DNA of 15,916 nt from Ruminococcaceae bacterium UBA794. GTDB taxonomy: Bacteria > Bacillota > Clostridia > Oscillospirales > Ruminococcaceae. This document shows, one piece after another, positions 1 through 7,044 of this stretch (position 1 is the stretch's first letter; each line of letters begins with the position of its first letter). The stretch covers positions 68,380-84,295 of the forward strand of contig DBIU01000044.1 in NCBI GenBank assembly GCA_002304735.1, read 5' to 3'. The notes under the pieces are model-generated. The model was not told the DNA's origin, ran no database searches, and saw nothing but the letters and a program-made list of their open reading frames with translations. The position numbers and the translations under genes are program-made.

Positions 1-267
1 GCTTCTCCTACATAACAAATTCCGTATTTTGCAATATTTTCTTTATTAACTTGCATTTTGGATGATTTAACAAATCGAATGTATTTTCAATAAGATTTGC
101 TTGCATTTTGCACAAAAATTACCGATTACAGCACAAAACGTCAATATTTTTTCAGTAAAACGCGTGAATTTCCGTAAAAAAGAAGCGTAAATACCATATT
201 TTTTCGGGCGTGGAAATTGAAATTTTGCATAAAATAATAGCGTAAACTTTCAAAAAGGAGTGATTTT
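1..267. other. AT-rich intergenic spacer at left edge
   Basis: This stretch is much richer in A and T than the genes around it. I see no supported gene in it. An 11-bp direct repeat, CTTGCATTTTG, occurs at 50-60 and 100-110. On the minus strand, bases 10-1 read TAGGAGAAGC, which would make a good Shine-Dalgarno sequence for a leftward gene starting just outside the window; this is an inference. I could not find a convincing sigma-A promoter for the small plus-strand gene at 268. Confidence 0.5.
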
Positions 268-435
268 ATGACAAGACAGACTTCGAGCGTAATCAAGGGC
301 GCCGCCGCGGGAGTTATCGCGGGCGGAGCGGCATTTGTCGCGGTGAGAATGTTCACGGGCGGAAGAAACCGCGCGGGAAAAACCGCCGCAAAAGCGATGA
401 AAATGCTCGGGAATTTTATGGACACAATGATGTGA
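268..435 (+). CDS. Small glycine-rich membrane-type protein, 55 aa
   Basis: The ATG at 268 follows AAAGGAG with an 8-base gap, and the frame runs 55 codons to TGA at 433-435. Residues about 7-28 form one hydrophobic, Gly/Ala-rich stretch (KGAAAGVIAGGAAFVAV) suited to a single membrane helix. A basic segment follows (GGRNRAGKTAAKAMK), then a Met-rich tail (GNFMDTMM). This general plan resembles the short YtxH-like proteins common in Clostridia; that resemblance is from memory and is not a firm family call. The codons match neighbouring genes, unlike the AT-rich spacer upstream. Function is unknown. It converges on the symporter gene, and its stop codon abuts that gene's terminator. Confidence 0.7.
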   Translation: MTRQTSSVIKGAAAGVIAGGAAFVAVRMFTGGRNRAGKTAAKAMKMLGNFMDTMM

Positions 436-466
436 AAAAAGCGCCGCTTCGCTCGGAAACGGCGCT
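435..466 (-). terminator. Rho-independent terminator of the symporter gene
   Basis: Read on the minus strand, AGCGCCG (466-460) pairs with CGGCGCT (446-440) around a 13-base loop, and a run of T (439-435 region) follows. There is no T run on the plus side, so the hairpin ends the leftward transcript. It touches the stop codon of the 55-aa gene. Confidence 0.75.
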
Positions 467-501
467 GTACTTATAAGCAGACGGAATTAAGCGGCATTGC
501 C

Positions 502-2061
502 TTAGCTTTTCAGCTCGTTTATGACTTCTTTTCTCAGCGCGAACACCGCGAACAGGTTCGGAACTGCCATAAGCCCGTTGAGAATATCCGCAATTCCCCA
601 AGCGACAGCCATATTCACCGCTGCGCCAACGACTGAAAATGCCGTAAATATCGCGAGAAAAGGCTTTTCTGCGCGATTTCCGAGTAAAAATCGCGCGGCT
701 TCGCTTCCGAAATACGACCAGCCGATTACCGTTGAAAACGCGAACATTGCCACAAGTACCGACAAAACGCAGCCCGCCCAATCGCCGAACTCGCTTCTGA
801 ACGCGATTGACGCAAGTCCCGCGCCCGAAACCGGCTCAATACGCGCCCCGACTATCTTCCCGCCGCGTGAAATACCGGTTATCTGCATTACGTTGGAATA
901 AGGCGCGGAGGAGGGGATTTCCGCGTAAAACTGCTCGCCGTGAACGCCGAAGCAAAGCGCTTTTCCGTCGTCAGAGCCGATTTGCGATATTATCCTATCG
1001 CTTTCATCAAGCCTAAAATACTGCGTTTGCTCGCTTACGCAGCCGAGTGCCGCCGCCTTTTCGGGCAGCCCGCAGCCGCTTGTCAGCAGAACGACCGCCG
1101 TTAATCCGCACATAACGATAGTATCGAAAAAGACCTCGAAAACGCTCCACATACCGCAGATTTTCGCGCTTTTCATATCGCTTGCCGTATGCGCGAAAAC
1201 GGACGTTCCAAGCCCCGCTTCGTTCGAGAACGCGCCGCGCTTAAACCCCATTGAAACCGCCGTTTTTACAGCCGCGCCGAATATTCCGCCGCCGATTGCG
1301 TTTATACCGAACGCGCTGCCGATTATCTCGCCGAAAACCTCGGGAAGCCGCGCCGCGTTTGCGATGAGAATGTACGCCGAGCCGATTATGTAAAATCCCG
1401 ACATTATCGGCACGATTTTCGCCGAAAACGCAGCAATCCGCTTTACTCCGCCGAAAACGACAACCGCCGCAAGCACCGCGAGCGCAATTCCCGTCACAAT
1501 CGGCGGCAGCCCGAACCCGACCCTCAGCGCTTCAGCTGCCGAGTTCATCTGCGCTGCGTTTCCCATTCCAAAGCCCGCAAGCACGCAAAGCGCCGCGTAA
1601 ACAAGCGAAAGCGGCTTTGCTATGCGCTTTAACGCAGGCTTTTTCCCAAGACCGTCGCGGATATAATACATTGCGCCGCCGTGGAAATTGCCGTTTTTAT
1701 CGTGCTTTCGATAGAGAAATCCGAGCGCGTTTTCCGCAAATCCGGTCATCATTCCGAAAACCGCGCAAACCCACATCCAGAATACCGCGCCGGCACCGCC
1801 TATTGCAAGCGCAGAGCCGACTCCCGCTATGTTTCCCGTGCCTAGCGTCGCCGCGAGCGCCTGACACATCGACTGGAACGGGGAAGTGCCGTTTTTGCCG
1901 CGTTTTTCGCGTGAAAATACCGTTGATTTGAGTATTAATCCGAATTTTCTTATTTGGAAAAAGCGGCTTTTCACGCTGAAATAAACTCCCGTGAACAGCA
2001 TCGCGCATACCATCGGCGCGCCCCAAATGATTTTGTCGTTCAGAAATGCAATTATTTCCAT
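502..2061 (-). CDS. Sodium (or proton):alanine/glycine symporter, AGCS family
   Basis: This 519-aa, many-helix membrane protein shows the AGCS (AlsT/DagA) hallmarks. Near the N-terminus is the block QALAATLGTGNIAGVG (about 67-82), followed by GGAGAVFWMW (88-97) and the MYYIRDGLG segment. The central block MGFKRGAFSNEAGLG (271-285) is the usual family signature. It should import small neutral amino acids with a cation across the cytoplasmic membrane. Family members are commonly near 450 residues; this one carries an extra hydrophilic segment of about 80 residues (about 333-412) between two late helices. The ATG at 2061 has GAGGGGG 6 bases upstream, inside a hairpin. The upstream neighbour is a SLOG-like gene in the same direction. 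Family call is strong; the exact substrate is inferred. Confidence 0.9.
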   Translation of the reverse strand: MEIIAFLNDKIIWGAPMVCAMLFTGVYFSVKSRFFQIRKFGLILKSTVFSREKRGKNGTSPFQSMCQALAATLGTGNIAGVGSALAIGGAGAVFWMWVCAVFGMMTGFAENALGFLYRKHDKNGNFHGGAMYYIRDGLGKKPALKRIAKPLSLVYAALCVLAGFGMGNAAQMNSAAEALRVGFGLPPIVTGIALAVLAAVVVFGGVKRIAAFSAKIVPIMSGFYIIGSAYILIANAARLPEVFGEIIGSAFGINAIGGGIFGAAVKTAVSMGFKRGAFSNEAGLGTSVFAHTASDMKSAKICGMWSVFEVFFDTIVMCGLTAVVLLTSGCGLPEKAAALGCVSEQTQYFRLDESDRIISQIGSDDGKALCFGVHGEQFYAEIPSSAPYSNVMQITGISRGGKIVGARIEPVSGAGLASIAFRSEFGDWAGCVLSVLVAMFAFSTVIGWSYFGSEAARFLLGNRAEKPFLAIFTAFSVVGAAVNMAVAWGIADILNGLMAVPNLFAVFALRKEVINELKS

Positions 2062-2103
2062 AAAAATCCCCCTCGTCCTATTTTATTCGGACAAGAGGGG
2101 ATT
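2062..2103 (-). terminator. Hairpin with T run covering the symporter Shine-Dalgarno
   Basis: On the minus strand AATCCCCTC (2103-2095) and GTCC (2092-2089) pair with GGAC (2078-2075) and GAGGGG plus ATT (2074-2065), with small bulges and a 10-base AT-rich loop. TTTTT (2066-2062) follows directly. It has the form of a Rho-independent terminator after the SLOG-like gene. Its 3' arm is also the Shine-Dalgarno sequence of the symporter gene, whose ATG follows the T run. Confidence 0.7.
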
Positions 2104-2107
2104 ATGA

Positions 2108-2596
2108 TTATTCGGGGGAAATTGTGATGATTTTGCGGGATTTCGACTGCGCGTAGCTCACGGTGTTCGCCGTGCCGCCCTTTTTCCCGTCGAATACCGC
2201 CAAAAGCACGTCGCAGCAATCCACAAGCGCCTTGTTTCGCTTCATCATACAGCTTTTTGTGTACGTTTCGCTTGCGCAAATTACGCCTTGACAGCACTTC
2301 AAAATGTTCTCGTATCTGAGCTTATCGTTGACATCCCAGCCGTTTGATTGCGTTCGGCAGGGGATTATCGCCGTCAGCTTCAGATTTTCGTGCGTTTTCT
2401 TCAGCTCAAGCACGATTTCCGCGCACCACATATCCGTGCCTCGCGCCATTCCCGTGAAAAAGCAGTCCGCGCCGTCTTTTACAAGCTTTTCGATTTCTTC
2501 GCGAAGCCGTTTCTTAAGCTCAAGACAAAGCGGGTGTTCCTCGTTCGGGAAGGGCATTTTTTCGGGGCGATATCCCGTAAATGATACCGAATACAT
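2108..2596 (-). CDS. YpsA/DUF1273-like SLOG-superfamily protein
   Basis: The protein is 162 aa from the chosen start. It opens with YSVSFTGYRPEKMPF, the N-terminal motif of the YpsA/DUF1273 branch of the SLOG (LOG-like Rossmann) superfamily. DCFFTGMARGTDMWCAEIV, with its glycine-rich GMARGTD turn, fits the nucleotide-binding region. The C-terminal half has NKALVDCCDVLLAVFDGKKGGTANTV, the typical 'lots of shared sequence: unknown ligand' part of SLOG folds. SLOG proteins bind nucleotides or NAD-like ligands; YpsA has been linked to cell division in Bacillus, but no reaction can be claimed here. An upstream in-frame Met adds 11 residues, but AAAGGA lies 7 bases before the Met at 2596, so that start is preferred. 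The gap to the preceding gene's stop is one base, so translation is probably coupled. Confidence 0.75.
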   Translation of the reverse strand: MYSVSFTGYRPEKMPFPNEEHPLCLELKKRLREEIEKLVKDGADCFFTGMARGTDMWCAEIVLELKKTHENLKLTAIIPCRTQSNGWDVNDKLRYENILKCCQGVICASETYTKSCMMKRNKALVDCCDVLLAVFDGKKGGTANTVSYAQSKSRKIITISPE

Positions 2597-2597
2597 T

Positions 2598-2978
2598 TTA
2601 CATTCCTTTGACGATAATAATCGAGTCAATTGATGATTTCGAGAGTATATCGCTTATGATTATCGCCGCAAGCGCAACGTTGAACAAATTTGTCGTGCCT
2701 ATATAGGAAGCCGCGTAGCGCTTATGACCGAGATGTCCCGCGTACAGTCCTATCCAAGCCGCAGAAACCGCAACCGCGATTACCAATGCTAGTATTCCGC
2801 CGAACACGGTTACTTCGATTTTCAGCGCGCTTATCAACAGGTATTCAATCACGCAGTCCGTCAGCGGTACAAGCAGCAGCGGAAGCGTTGCCCAAGCCCA
2901 TTTTCTGTGCTTTGTGCAGAGAAAAACAGCTATGAATATCAGAAAAAAACCTGCGATTACGGCACATTCTATGCTCAT
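2598..2978 (-). CDS. Four-helix membrane protein, function unknown
   Basis: This 126-aa protein is almost entirely hydrophobic, with about four predicted membrane segments (roughly 5-22, 28-52, 58-80 and 93-112). The short loops carry the few charges (CTKHRKWAW near 21-29 and HLGHKRYAA near 82-90). There is no signal peptide apart from the first helix and no catalytic motif I recognise. The start at 2978 follows AGAGGTGAG closely. It sits between a lipoprotein gene and a SLOG-like gene in one leftward unit, with 21 bases to the former and one base to the latter, so it is very likely co-transcribed. A membrane partner for one of these is possible, but that is only inference from position. Confidence 0.7.
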   Translation of the reverse strand: MSIECAVIAGFFLIFIAVFLCTKHRKWAWATLPLLLVPLTDCVIEYLLISALKIEVTVFGGILALVIAVAVSAAWIGLYAGHLGHKRYAASYIGTTNLFNVALAAIIISDILSKSSIDSIIIVKGM

Positions 2979-2999
2979 AAGCTCACCTCTCTCGATAAA

Positions 3000-3482
3000 T
3001 TATCCGAAGATTTCCTTCGCCTTTGCGTTGTCCGCGCAGATTGCATAGCTTACGGTATTTCCGTTTACGCTTACAAAGCTGTCGTCAAGCTTGTACATTT
3101 CATCGGGCTTATAGTCCGCGTAAGTCTTGCGCTGCGACTCAATTCGCTTCTCAACCGCCTCTTTCAGCTTCGCCGCGGTATCCGCGTCCTTTGCCGTGAA
3201 CACGCCGATTTCATCGGGCATTGCTCCCGAACCGCAGATATACGCGGAATATTCGGTTAAGTCGTCCTCGCTTACGTCAAAATAAATCTCAAGCTTATCC
3301 GCCTTAACCTCGACCATTGACGGGAACTTAACCTCGTCCATAAGCTTTTTGGTTTTTTCGCCCGCCGAAAGCTTATTCTCCGAAACAACGGAAGAACCGC
3401 CCTGCGCGCTTCCGCCGTTTTGGCAGCCGCACATTCCGCATACGAGCGCCGCTGTAATCACCGTAAGTATAATCTTTTTCAT
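3000..3482 (-). CDS. Small lipoprotein, DUF4358-like
   Basis: From the Met at 3482 the protein has 160 aa. It starts MKKIILTVITAALVCGMCGC, a lipoprotein signal peptide with candidate lipidation cysteines at the end of the hydrophobic core. A low-complexity Gly/Ser linker follows (NGGSAQGGSS). The mature domain (KLEIYFDVSEDDLTEYSAYICGSGAMPDEIGVF, then a Lys/Glu helix and a final YAICADNAKAKEIFG) matches my memory of the DUF4358 family: a pair of short beta-rich halves around a helix that starts with KDADTAAKLK. The in-frame Met 7 codons upstream is rejected because AAGGAG lies 7 bases before 3482. The preceding SGNH gene ends 17 bases upstream. DUF4358 proteins are often seen near cell-surface acylation or SGNH genes in Clostridia, which fits here. 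Their function is unknown. Confidence 0.75.
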   Translation of the reverse strand: MKKIILTVITAALVCGMCGCQNGGSAQGGSSVVSENKLSAGEKTKKLMDEVKFPSMVEVKADKLEIYFDVSEDDLTEYSAYICGSGAMPDEIGVFTAKDADTAAKLKEAVEKRIESQRKTYADYKPDEMYKLDDSFVSVNGNTVSYAICADNAKAKEIFG

Positions 3483-3499
3483 AATTCTTCTCCTTTTGT

Positions 3500-4432
3500 T
3501 CAACTCATTATTCTCTGTAATTCCGACAGCAAAACCGCGTAGGTCCTGCCAAGGAAGTGCATACCGTCAATCTCCGCGTAATCCTCTCGGAAATAGCCGT
3601 CGTCGTCGCTTATCAGCGAGTAGAGGTCGCAATATTTCAGCCCAAGCTCCGAGCAAAGGCTCTTTATCACCTTGTTAACCTCGCGAACCTCGCTGTTGTC
3701 GATATTCGGATAATCGTTGTTCCGCGCGGTCGGAGTAATCGAGATACAGCAGATTTCCGCGTCCGGACACGCTCCCATAAGCCTGCTCACAAGCTCGCGA
3801 TAGCTTTCCTCAAGACCGCTGTGGTCGCCGCCGGACATAGCGTTGCTTCCGAGCATAATGAAAATCCGCTTCGGCTGCGTCTGCTTTGCGTATTCAAGCG
3901 CGGTCATACCCTTGCTGTCAATCGCCTTGTTCATCGCGCCGTAAGGCGTGTAGCCAACCGCCGCCGCGACGTTTTTCTCGTCAAGATAACCGTCGTAGAG
4001 GTAAAGACCCGTGAAAATACTGTCGCCGATAAACAAATCGTCCGCGAAAAACGCTCTGTCGAAGCTCTCCGAGGGTGTATCGGTAGGAGTGTATATTATA
4101 TTGCTTGTGGACGAACTTTCCGTCGAACTGTCGGTTGACCTGATGATAGGCTCGCTTTTGCTGTCCGATGTGAAATAAACGCTCTCGGAACTGTTCGCCG
4201 TGCCGCTTTCGGACGGGGAAGGAACGGCGCTTGTCGACGAACTGAAATCAATTACCACCGAGCTTGTGCTGTTCGGGGACTTGCTTTCGCCGCCGTTCAA
4301 ATCGTTGAATAAGTATATGAAAACTCCCGCGCAAATTCCGAGCAAAACAATTATCATAAGCACATAAATTACAACAATTGCTTTCGGGATTTGCGGTTTT
4401 TTGTTTCTTTTCCCGTTATTAGGGTTTCCCAT
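3500..4432 (-). CDS. Membrane-anchored SGNH/GDSL-type hydrolase
   Basis: This 310-aa protein has a short basic N-terminus, one membrane helix (about 18-42), a Ser/Thr-rich linker (about 50-120) and an extracellular SGNH domain (about 128-310). The catalytic blocks are visible: FIGDSI with Ser138, a glycine-containing stretch near 160-165, GSN with Asn197, and DGMH with Asp289 and His292. SGNH enzymes are esterases, often acting on O-acetyl groups of polysaccharides or peptidoglycan. The linker would hold the domain away from the membrane, within or beyond the wall. The substrate is not readable. The ATG at 4432 lies 12 bases after AAAGGGG, slightly far. It is the first gene after a clear sigma-A promoter and leads the unit with a DUF4358-like lipoprotein. 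Confidence 0.85.
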   Translation of the reverse strand: MGNPNNGKRNKKPQIPKAIVVIYVLMIIVLLGICAGVFIYLFNDLNGGESKSPNSTSSVVIDFSSSTSAVPSPSESGTANSSESVYFTSDSKSEPIIRSTDSSTESSSTSNIIYTPTDTPSESFDRAFFADDLFIGDSIFTGLYLYDGYLDEKNVAAAVGYTPYGAMNKAIDSKGMTALEYAKQTQPKRIFIMLGSNAMSGGDHSGLEESYRELVSRLMGACPDAEICCISITPTARNNDYPNIDNSEVREVNKVIKSLCSELGLKYCDLYSLISDDDGYFREDYAEIDGMHFLGRTYAVLLSELQRIMS

Positions 4433-4466
4433 TTTCTGCCATTTCCCCTTTGCTGTTAATATTCAT

Positions 4467-4495
4467 ATTGTACCATATTCTTTAACAAAAATCAA
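4467..4495 (-). promoter_or_regulatory. Sigma-A promoter of the SGNH hydrolase unit
   Basis: On the minus strand TTGATT (4495-4490) and TACAAT (4472-4467) are separated by exactly 17 bases. The start point would lie near 4460, giving a short leader before the ATG at 4432. It sits between the stop of the DUF2344-like gene (4543) and the SGNH gene, so the two are likely separate units. No clear terminator is visible after 4543. Confidence 0.8.
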
Positions 4496-4542
4496 GCAAA
4501 TTCGCCGAAAAAATAATATTTCTTTTATAAAAAACGCCGATT

Positions 4543-5172
4543 TTATCTGAATATCTCGCCGTTTTGTGCATAAATTTCGGTTCTTGTGATTTTAATTCGC
4601 TTAATTTTCTCGCCCGTTTGCCTCTCAAAAGCCTCGAAAAGCAGCGCGGGATTGATGTTGAACTCGTTTCCCGCGGGCAGCCGAACCCTTATTTTATCGC
4701 CGATTTCGAGGTTTTTGACGTGCGGCTTGAGGTCGATTTCGGCAACGCCCTTTTTCGTCTTTTTTTCAACGAAAATATGTTCGCTTTCGGCAAAACGGGC
4801 GAATTTCTCTCGGTCAAGCTCGGCTTCAATCTCGTATTCAGCCTCGGCGATGTCCGTATTTTTCATCACGGGAACGGACGTTTCGGTTATTCGCAGGTCA
4901 AGCGGCAGCGCAGCGTTAAGCCGCTCGGTAACTTCCTCCGGCGGAACGTCCTCCGTGAGTCTGAAGTCAGCCGCCTCGCGCAAGCCCTCCTGTCCGAGCG
5001 ACAGCGGCAGCATAAACTGAATATAAAGGCGCGGGTTGAAGCCCTCCGTATACCACACGGGCAGCTTCGATTTCACAATCGCGCGCTGAAATACGCGGTA
5101 CAAATCGAGGTGCGAAATGTACTTCGCACGGTCTGTTTTGCTGAAGAAAACGCGCGTGTTTACGCTTGGCAT
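4543..5172 (-). CDS. DUF2344 (TIGR03936-type) radical-SAM-linked protein
   Basis: This 209-aa protein begins with TRVFFSKTDRAKYISHLDLYRVFQRA, then PVWYTEGFNPRLYIQFMLPLSLG, the two signatures of the DUF2344/TIGR03936 family. These proteins are nearly always coded right after a TIGR03960-type radical SAM enzyme, or fused to it, as is the case here. The ATG at 5172 overlaps the end of the radical SAM gene by 13 bases and has AGGTGA 7 bases upstream. The family is thought to act on the same RNA or protein substrate as its partner, but no reaction is proven to my knowledge. In many Clostridia the next genes are rng/rne and rplU-rpmA; here they are missing and an unrelated unit follows. Confidence 0.9.
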   Translation of the reverse strand: MPSVNTRVFFSKTDRAKYISHLDLYRVFQRAIVKSKLPVWYTEGFNPRLYIQFMLPLSLGQEGLREAADFRLTEDVPPEEVTERLNAALPLDLRITETSVPVMKNTDIAEAEYEIEAELDREKFARFAESEHIFVEKKTKKGVAEIDLKPHVKNLEIGDKIRVRLPAGNEFNINPALLFEAFERQTGEKIKRIKITRTEIYAQNGEIFR

Positions 5173-7043
5173 TGTCCGTCACCTCGTATCTTTTTGCAGC
5201 ACTCGCCGCCGATATTTCCGATTACGCCGCAGTTCGAGCACTTTTCGCGGCAATTCGGAGTTGTTTTCTCCTCGTGAGCAAGCTTGTTTTCGTTCACGAA
5301 AAAGTCGTGAGAAACGAGCATATTAATGTGGCTCCAAGGCGCTATTTCGTCATAAGAACGCCGTCTGTTCGCGTAAAATTCCATCGACAGCCCACATTCC
5401 TCAAAAGCCTGCTTCCATTTCTCGAAGCTGAAAAATTCGTCCCAGCCGTCAAGCTTGCAGCCCTTTTTCCAAGCGAGATAAACCGCCTTTGCAACTCGTC
5501 TGTCACCGCGCGCCAGAACCGCTTCCAGCAGCGAAACGTCATATTTCGACCACGAAATGGCGATTTTCTTGTCGGCGGCAATGTCGGTTATCAATCGCTG
5601 TTTGCGCTTGATTTCGGCTTCGCTTGCCTGCGGTTCGAACTCAAACGGCGTAAACGGCTTCGGAATAAACGTTGAAAGTGAGATTGAAACGCTTGGAGAT
5701 TTGCCTTTTTTGCGGTTCGGGTTTTGGTAAAATTCCTCGATAACCGACTTTGCGAGCGCGTAAATTCCTCTGATATCGTCGTCCGTTTCCGTCGGCAAGC
5801 CGAGCATAAAGTAAAGCTTAATCGCCGTATAACCGCCCTCGAACGCGATTTTCACGCCTTTCATAACGTCGTTTTCGGTGATATTCTTGTTGATAACGTC
5901 GCGAAGGCGCTGCGTTCCCGCTTCGGGCGCGAACGTAAGCCCGCTTTTTCTCACGGACGAAATTTCATCGAAAATCTTCTCGTTGAAGCGGTCGACTCTC
6001 AGCGACGGCAGCGACAGATTTATGCGGTTTTTCGAGGTGTACGCGGTGAGCGTTGTAAGCAGTCCCTCGATATCCGAGAAGTCGCTTGTGGACAGCGACG
6101 ACAGCGATACCTCGTCGTAGCCCGTGTTCGCGCAGAGCGTTTTTGTCTGCTCCAGAACGGTTTCCGTGCTTTTTTCACGAAACGGTCGGTAAATGAACCC
6201 TGCCTGACAGAACCTGCACCCGCGAATACACCCGCGAAGCACCTCCACGACCGCTCTGTTATGCACGATATCCGTGAACGGCACAACGAAATTATCCGGC
6301 GTATAAACCTTGTCGAAGTCCTTTATGACGCGCTTTTTTACCTTTTCGGGAGCGCCGTTTTTCGCAGTAATCGACTTTATCGTGCCGTCCTCGTTATACT
6401 CGACATCATACAGCGAAGGGACGTAAATTCCTTCGATTTGCGCGGCTTTTTCCAGAAATTCAGCCTTTGACGCGCCGTTTTTCTTACATTCTTCCATAAG
6501 CCGCATAAGCTCAAGGTTCATTTCCTCGCCCTCGCCTATCGCAAACAAATCGAAGAAATCCGCAAGCGGCTCCGCGTTGCACACGCACGGTCCTCCGCCC
6601 ATTACAATCGGCGTAAGCGACTTTCTCTCGCTTGCAAGAACGGGAACTCCCGCAAGGTCGAGCATTTCGAGTATCGTTGTGTAGCAAAGCTCATATTGTA
6701 TCGTGAAGCCGATGAAGTCGAAGTCCTTTATCGGGTCGAGGCTCTCGAGAGCGTAAAGCGGGATATTCCGCTCGCGCATTTTCTCCTCCATATCGGGAAG
6801 CGGCATAAACACACGCTCGCACCAGTAGTTCGGAACGGCGTTTTTCAGTCCGTAGAGTATCTTTATTCCGAGGTGGGACATTCCTATTTCATATGTATCG
6901 GGGAAGCAGAACGCAAACCTCACGTCGACGTTCTCCTTGTCCTTAACAACGCTTCCGCTCTCGCCGCCGATATAGCGCGACGGCCTTTGCACTTCAAGCA
7001 GGAACTCGTCGAGCCTGCGCATCATTTCATCGTTTCTGTACAT
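5160..7043 (-). CDS. TIGR03960-type radical SAM protein
   Basis: This 627-aa protein carries the radical SAM cluster motif CIRGCRFC with Cys272, Cys276 and Cys279, which would bind a 4Fe-4S cluster and S-adenosylmethionine. The N-terminal part (about 40-180) contains FPDTYEIGMSHLGIKILY and GFTIQYELCYT, a Rossmann-like region as in B12-binding-type radical SAM enzymes; I do not see the DxHxxG cobalamin motif. Further on are PSLRVD (about 350), FAPEAGTQRLRDVINK and FMLGLPTETDDD, all typical of this family. A C-terminal Cys group (598, 602, 605, 615, 616, 625) may bind another metal. The ATG at 7043 follows AAGGA, which lies within the end of ftsK; only one base separates the two genes. The reaction is unknown; pairing with the next gene is conserved. 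Confidence 0.9.
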   Translation of the reverse strand: MYRNDEMMRRLDEFLLEVQRPSRYIGGESGSVVKDKENVDVRFAFCFPDTYEIGMSHLGIKILYGLKNAVPNYWCERVFMPLPDMEEKMRERNIPLYALESLDPIKDFDFIGFTIQYELCYTTILEMLDLAGVPVLASERKSLTPIVMGGGPCVCNAEPLADFFDLFAIGEGEEMNLELMRLMEECKKNGASKAEFLEKAAQIEGIYVPSLYDVEYNEDGTIKSITAKNGAPEKVKKRVIKDFDKVYTPDNFVVPFTDIVHNRAVVEVLRGCIRGCRFCQAGFIYRPFREKSTETVLEQTKTLCANTGYDEVSLSSLSTSDFSDIEGLLTTLTAYTSKNRINLSLPSLRVDRFNEKIFDEISSVRKSGLTFAPEAGTQRLRDVINKNITENDVMKGVKIAFEGGYTAIKLYFMLGLPTETDDDIRGIYALAKSVIEEFYQNPNRKKGKSPSVSISLSTFIPKPFTPFEFEPQASEAEIKRKQRLITDIAADKKIAISWSKYDVSLLEAVLARGDRRVAKAVYLAWKKGCKLDGWDEFFSFEKWKQAFEECGLSMEFYANRRRSYDEIAPWSHINMLVSHDFFVNENKLAHEEKTTPNCREKCSNCGVIGNIGGECCKKIRGDGQCQA

Positions 7044-7044
7044 C

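Noticed and set aside
8..106. Minus-strand frame of 32 codons in the left spacer
   Set aside because: It has no clear Shine-Dalgarno and lies in AT-rich sequence where such frames are common.
194..240. Promoter for the 55-aa gene (TTGAAA and TAAAAT, or CATAAAATA as sigma-K/E -10)
   Set aside because: The sigma-A boxes are too close together, and no matching -35 was found for a sporulation sigma factor.
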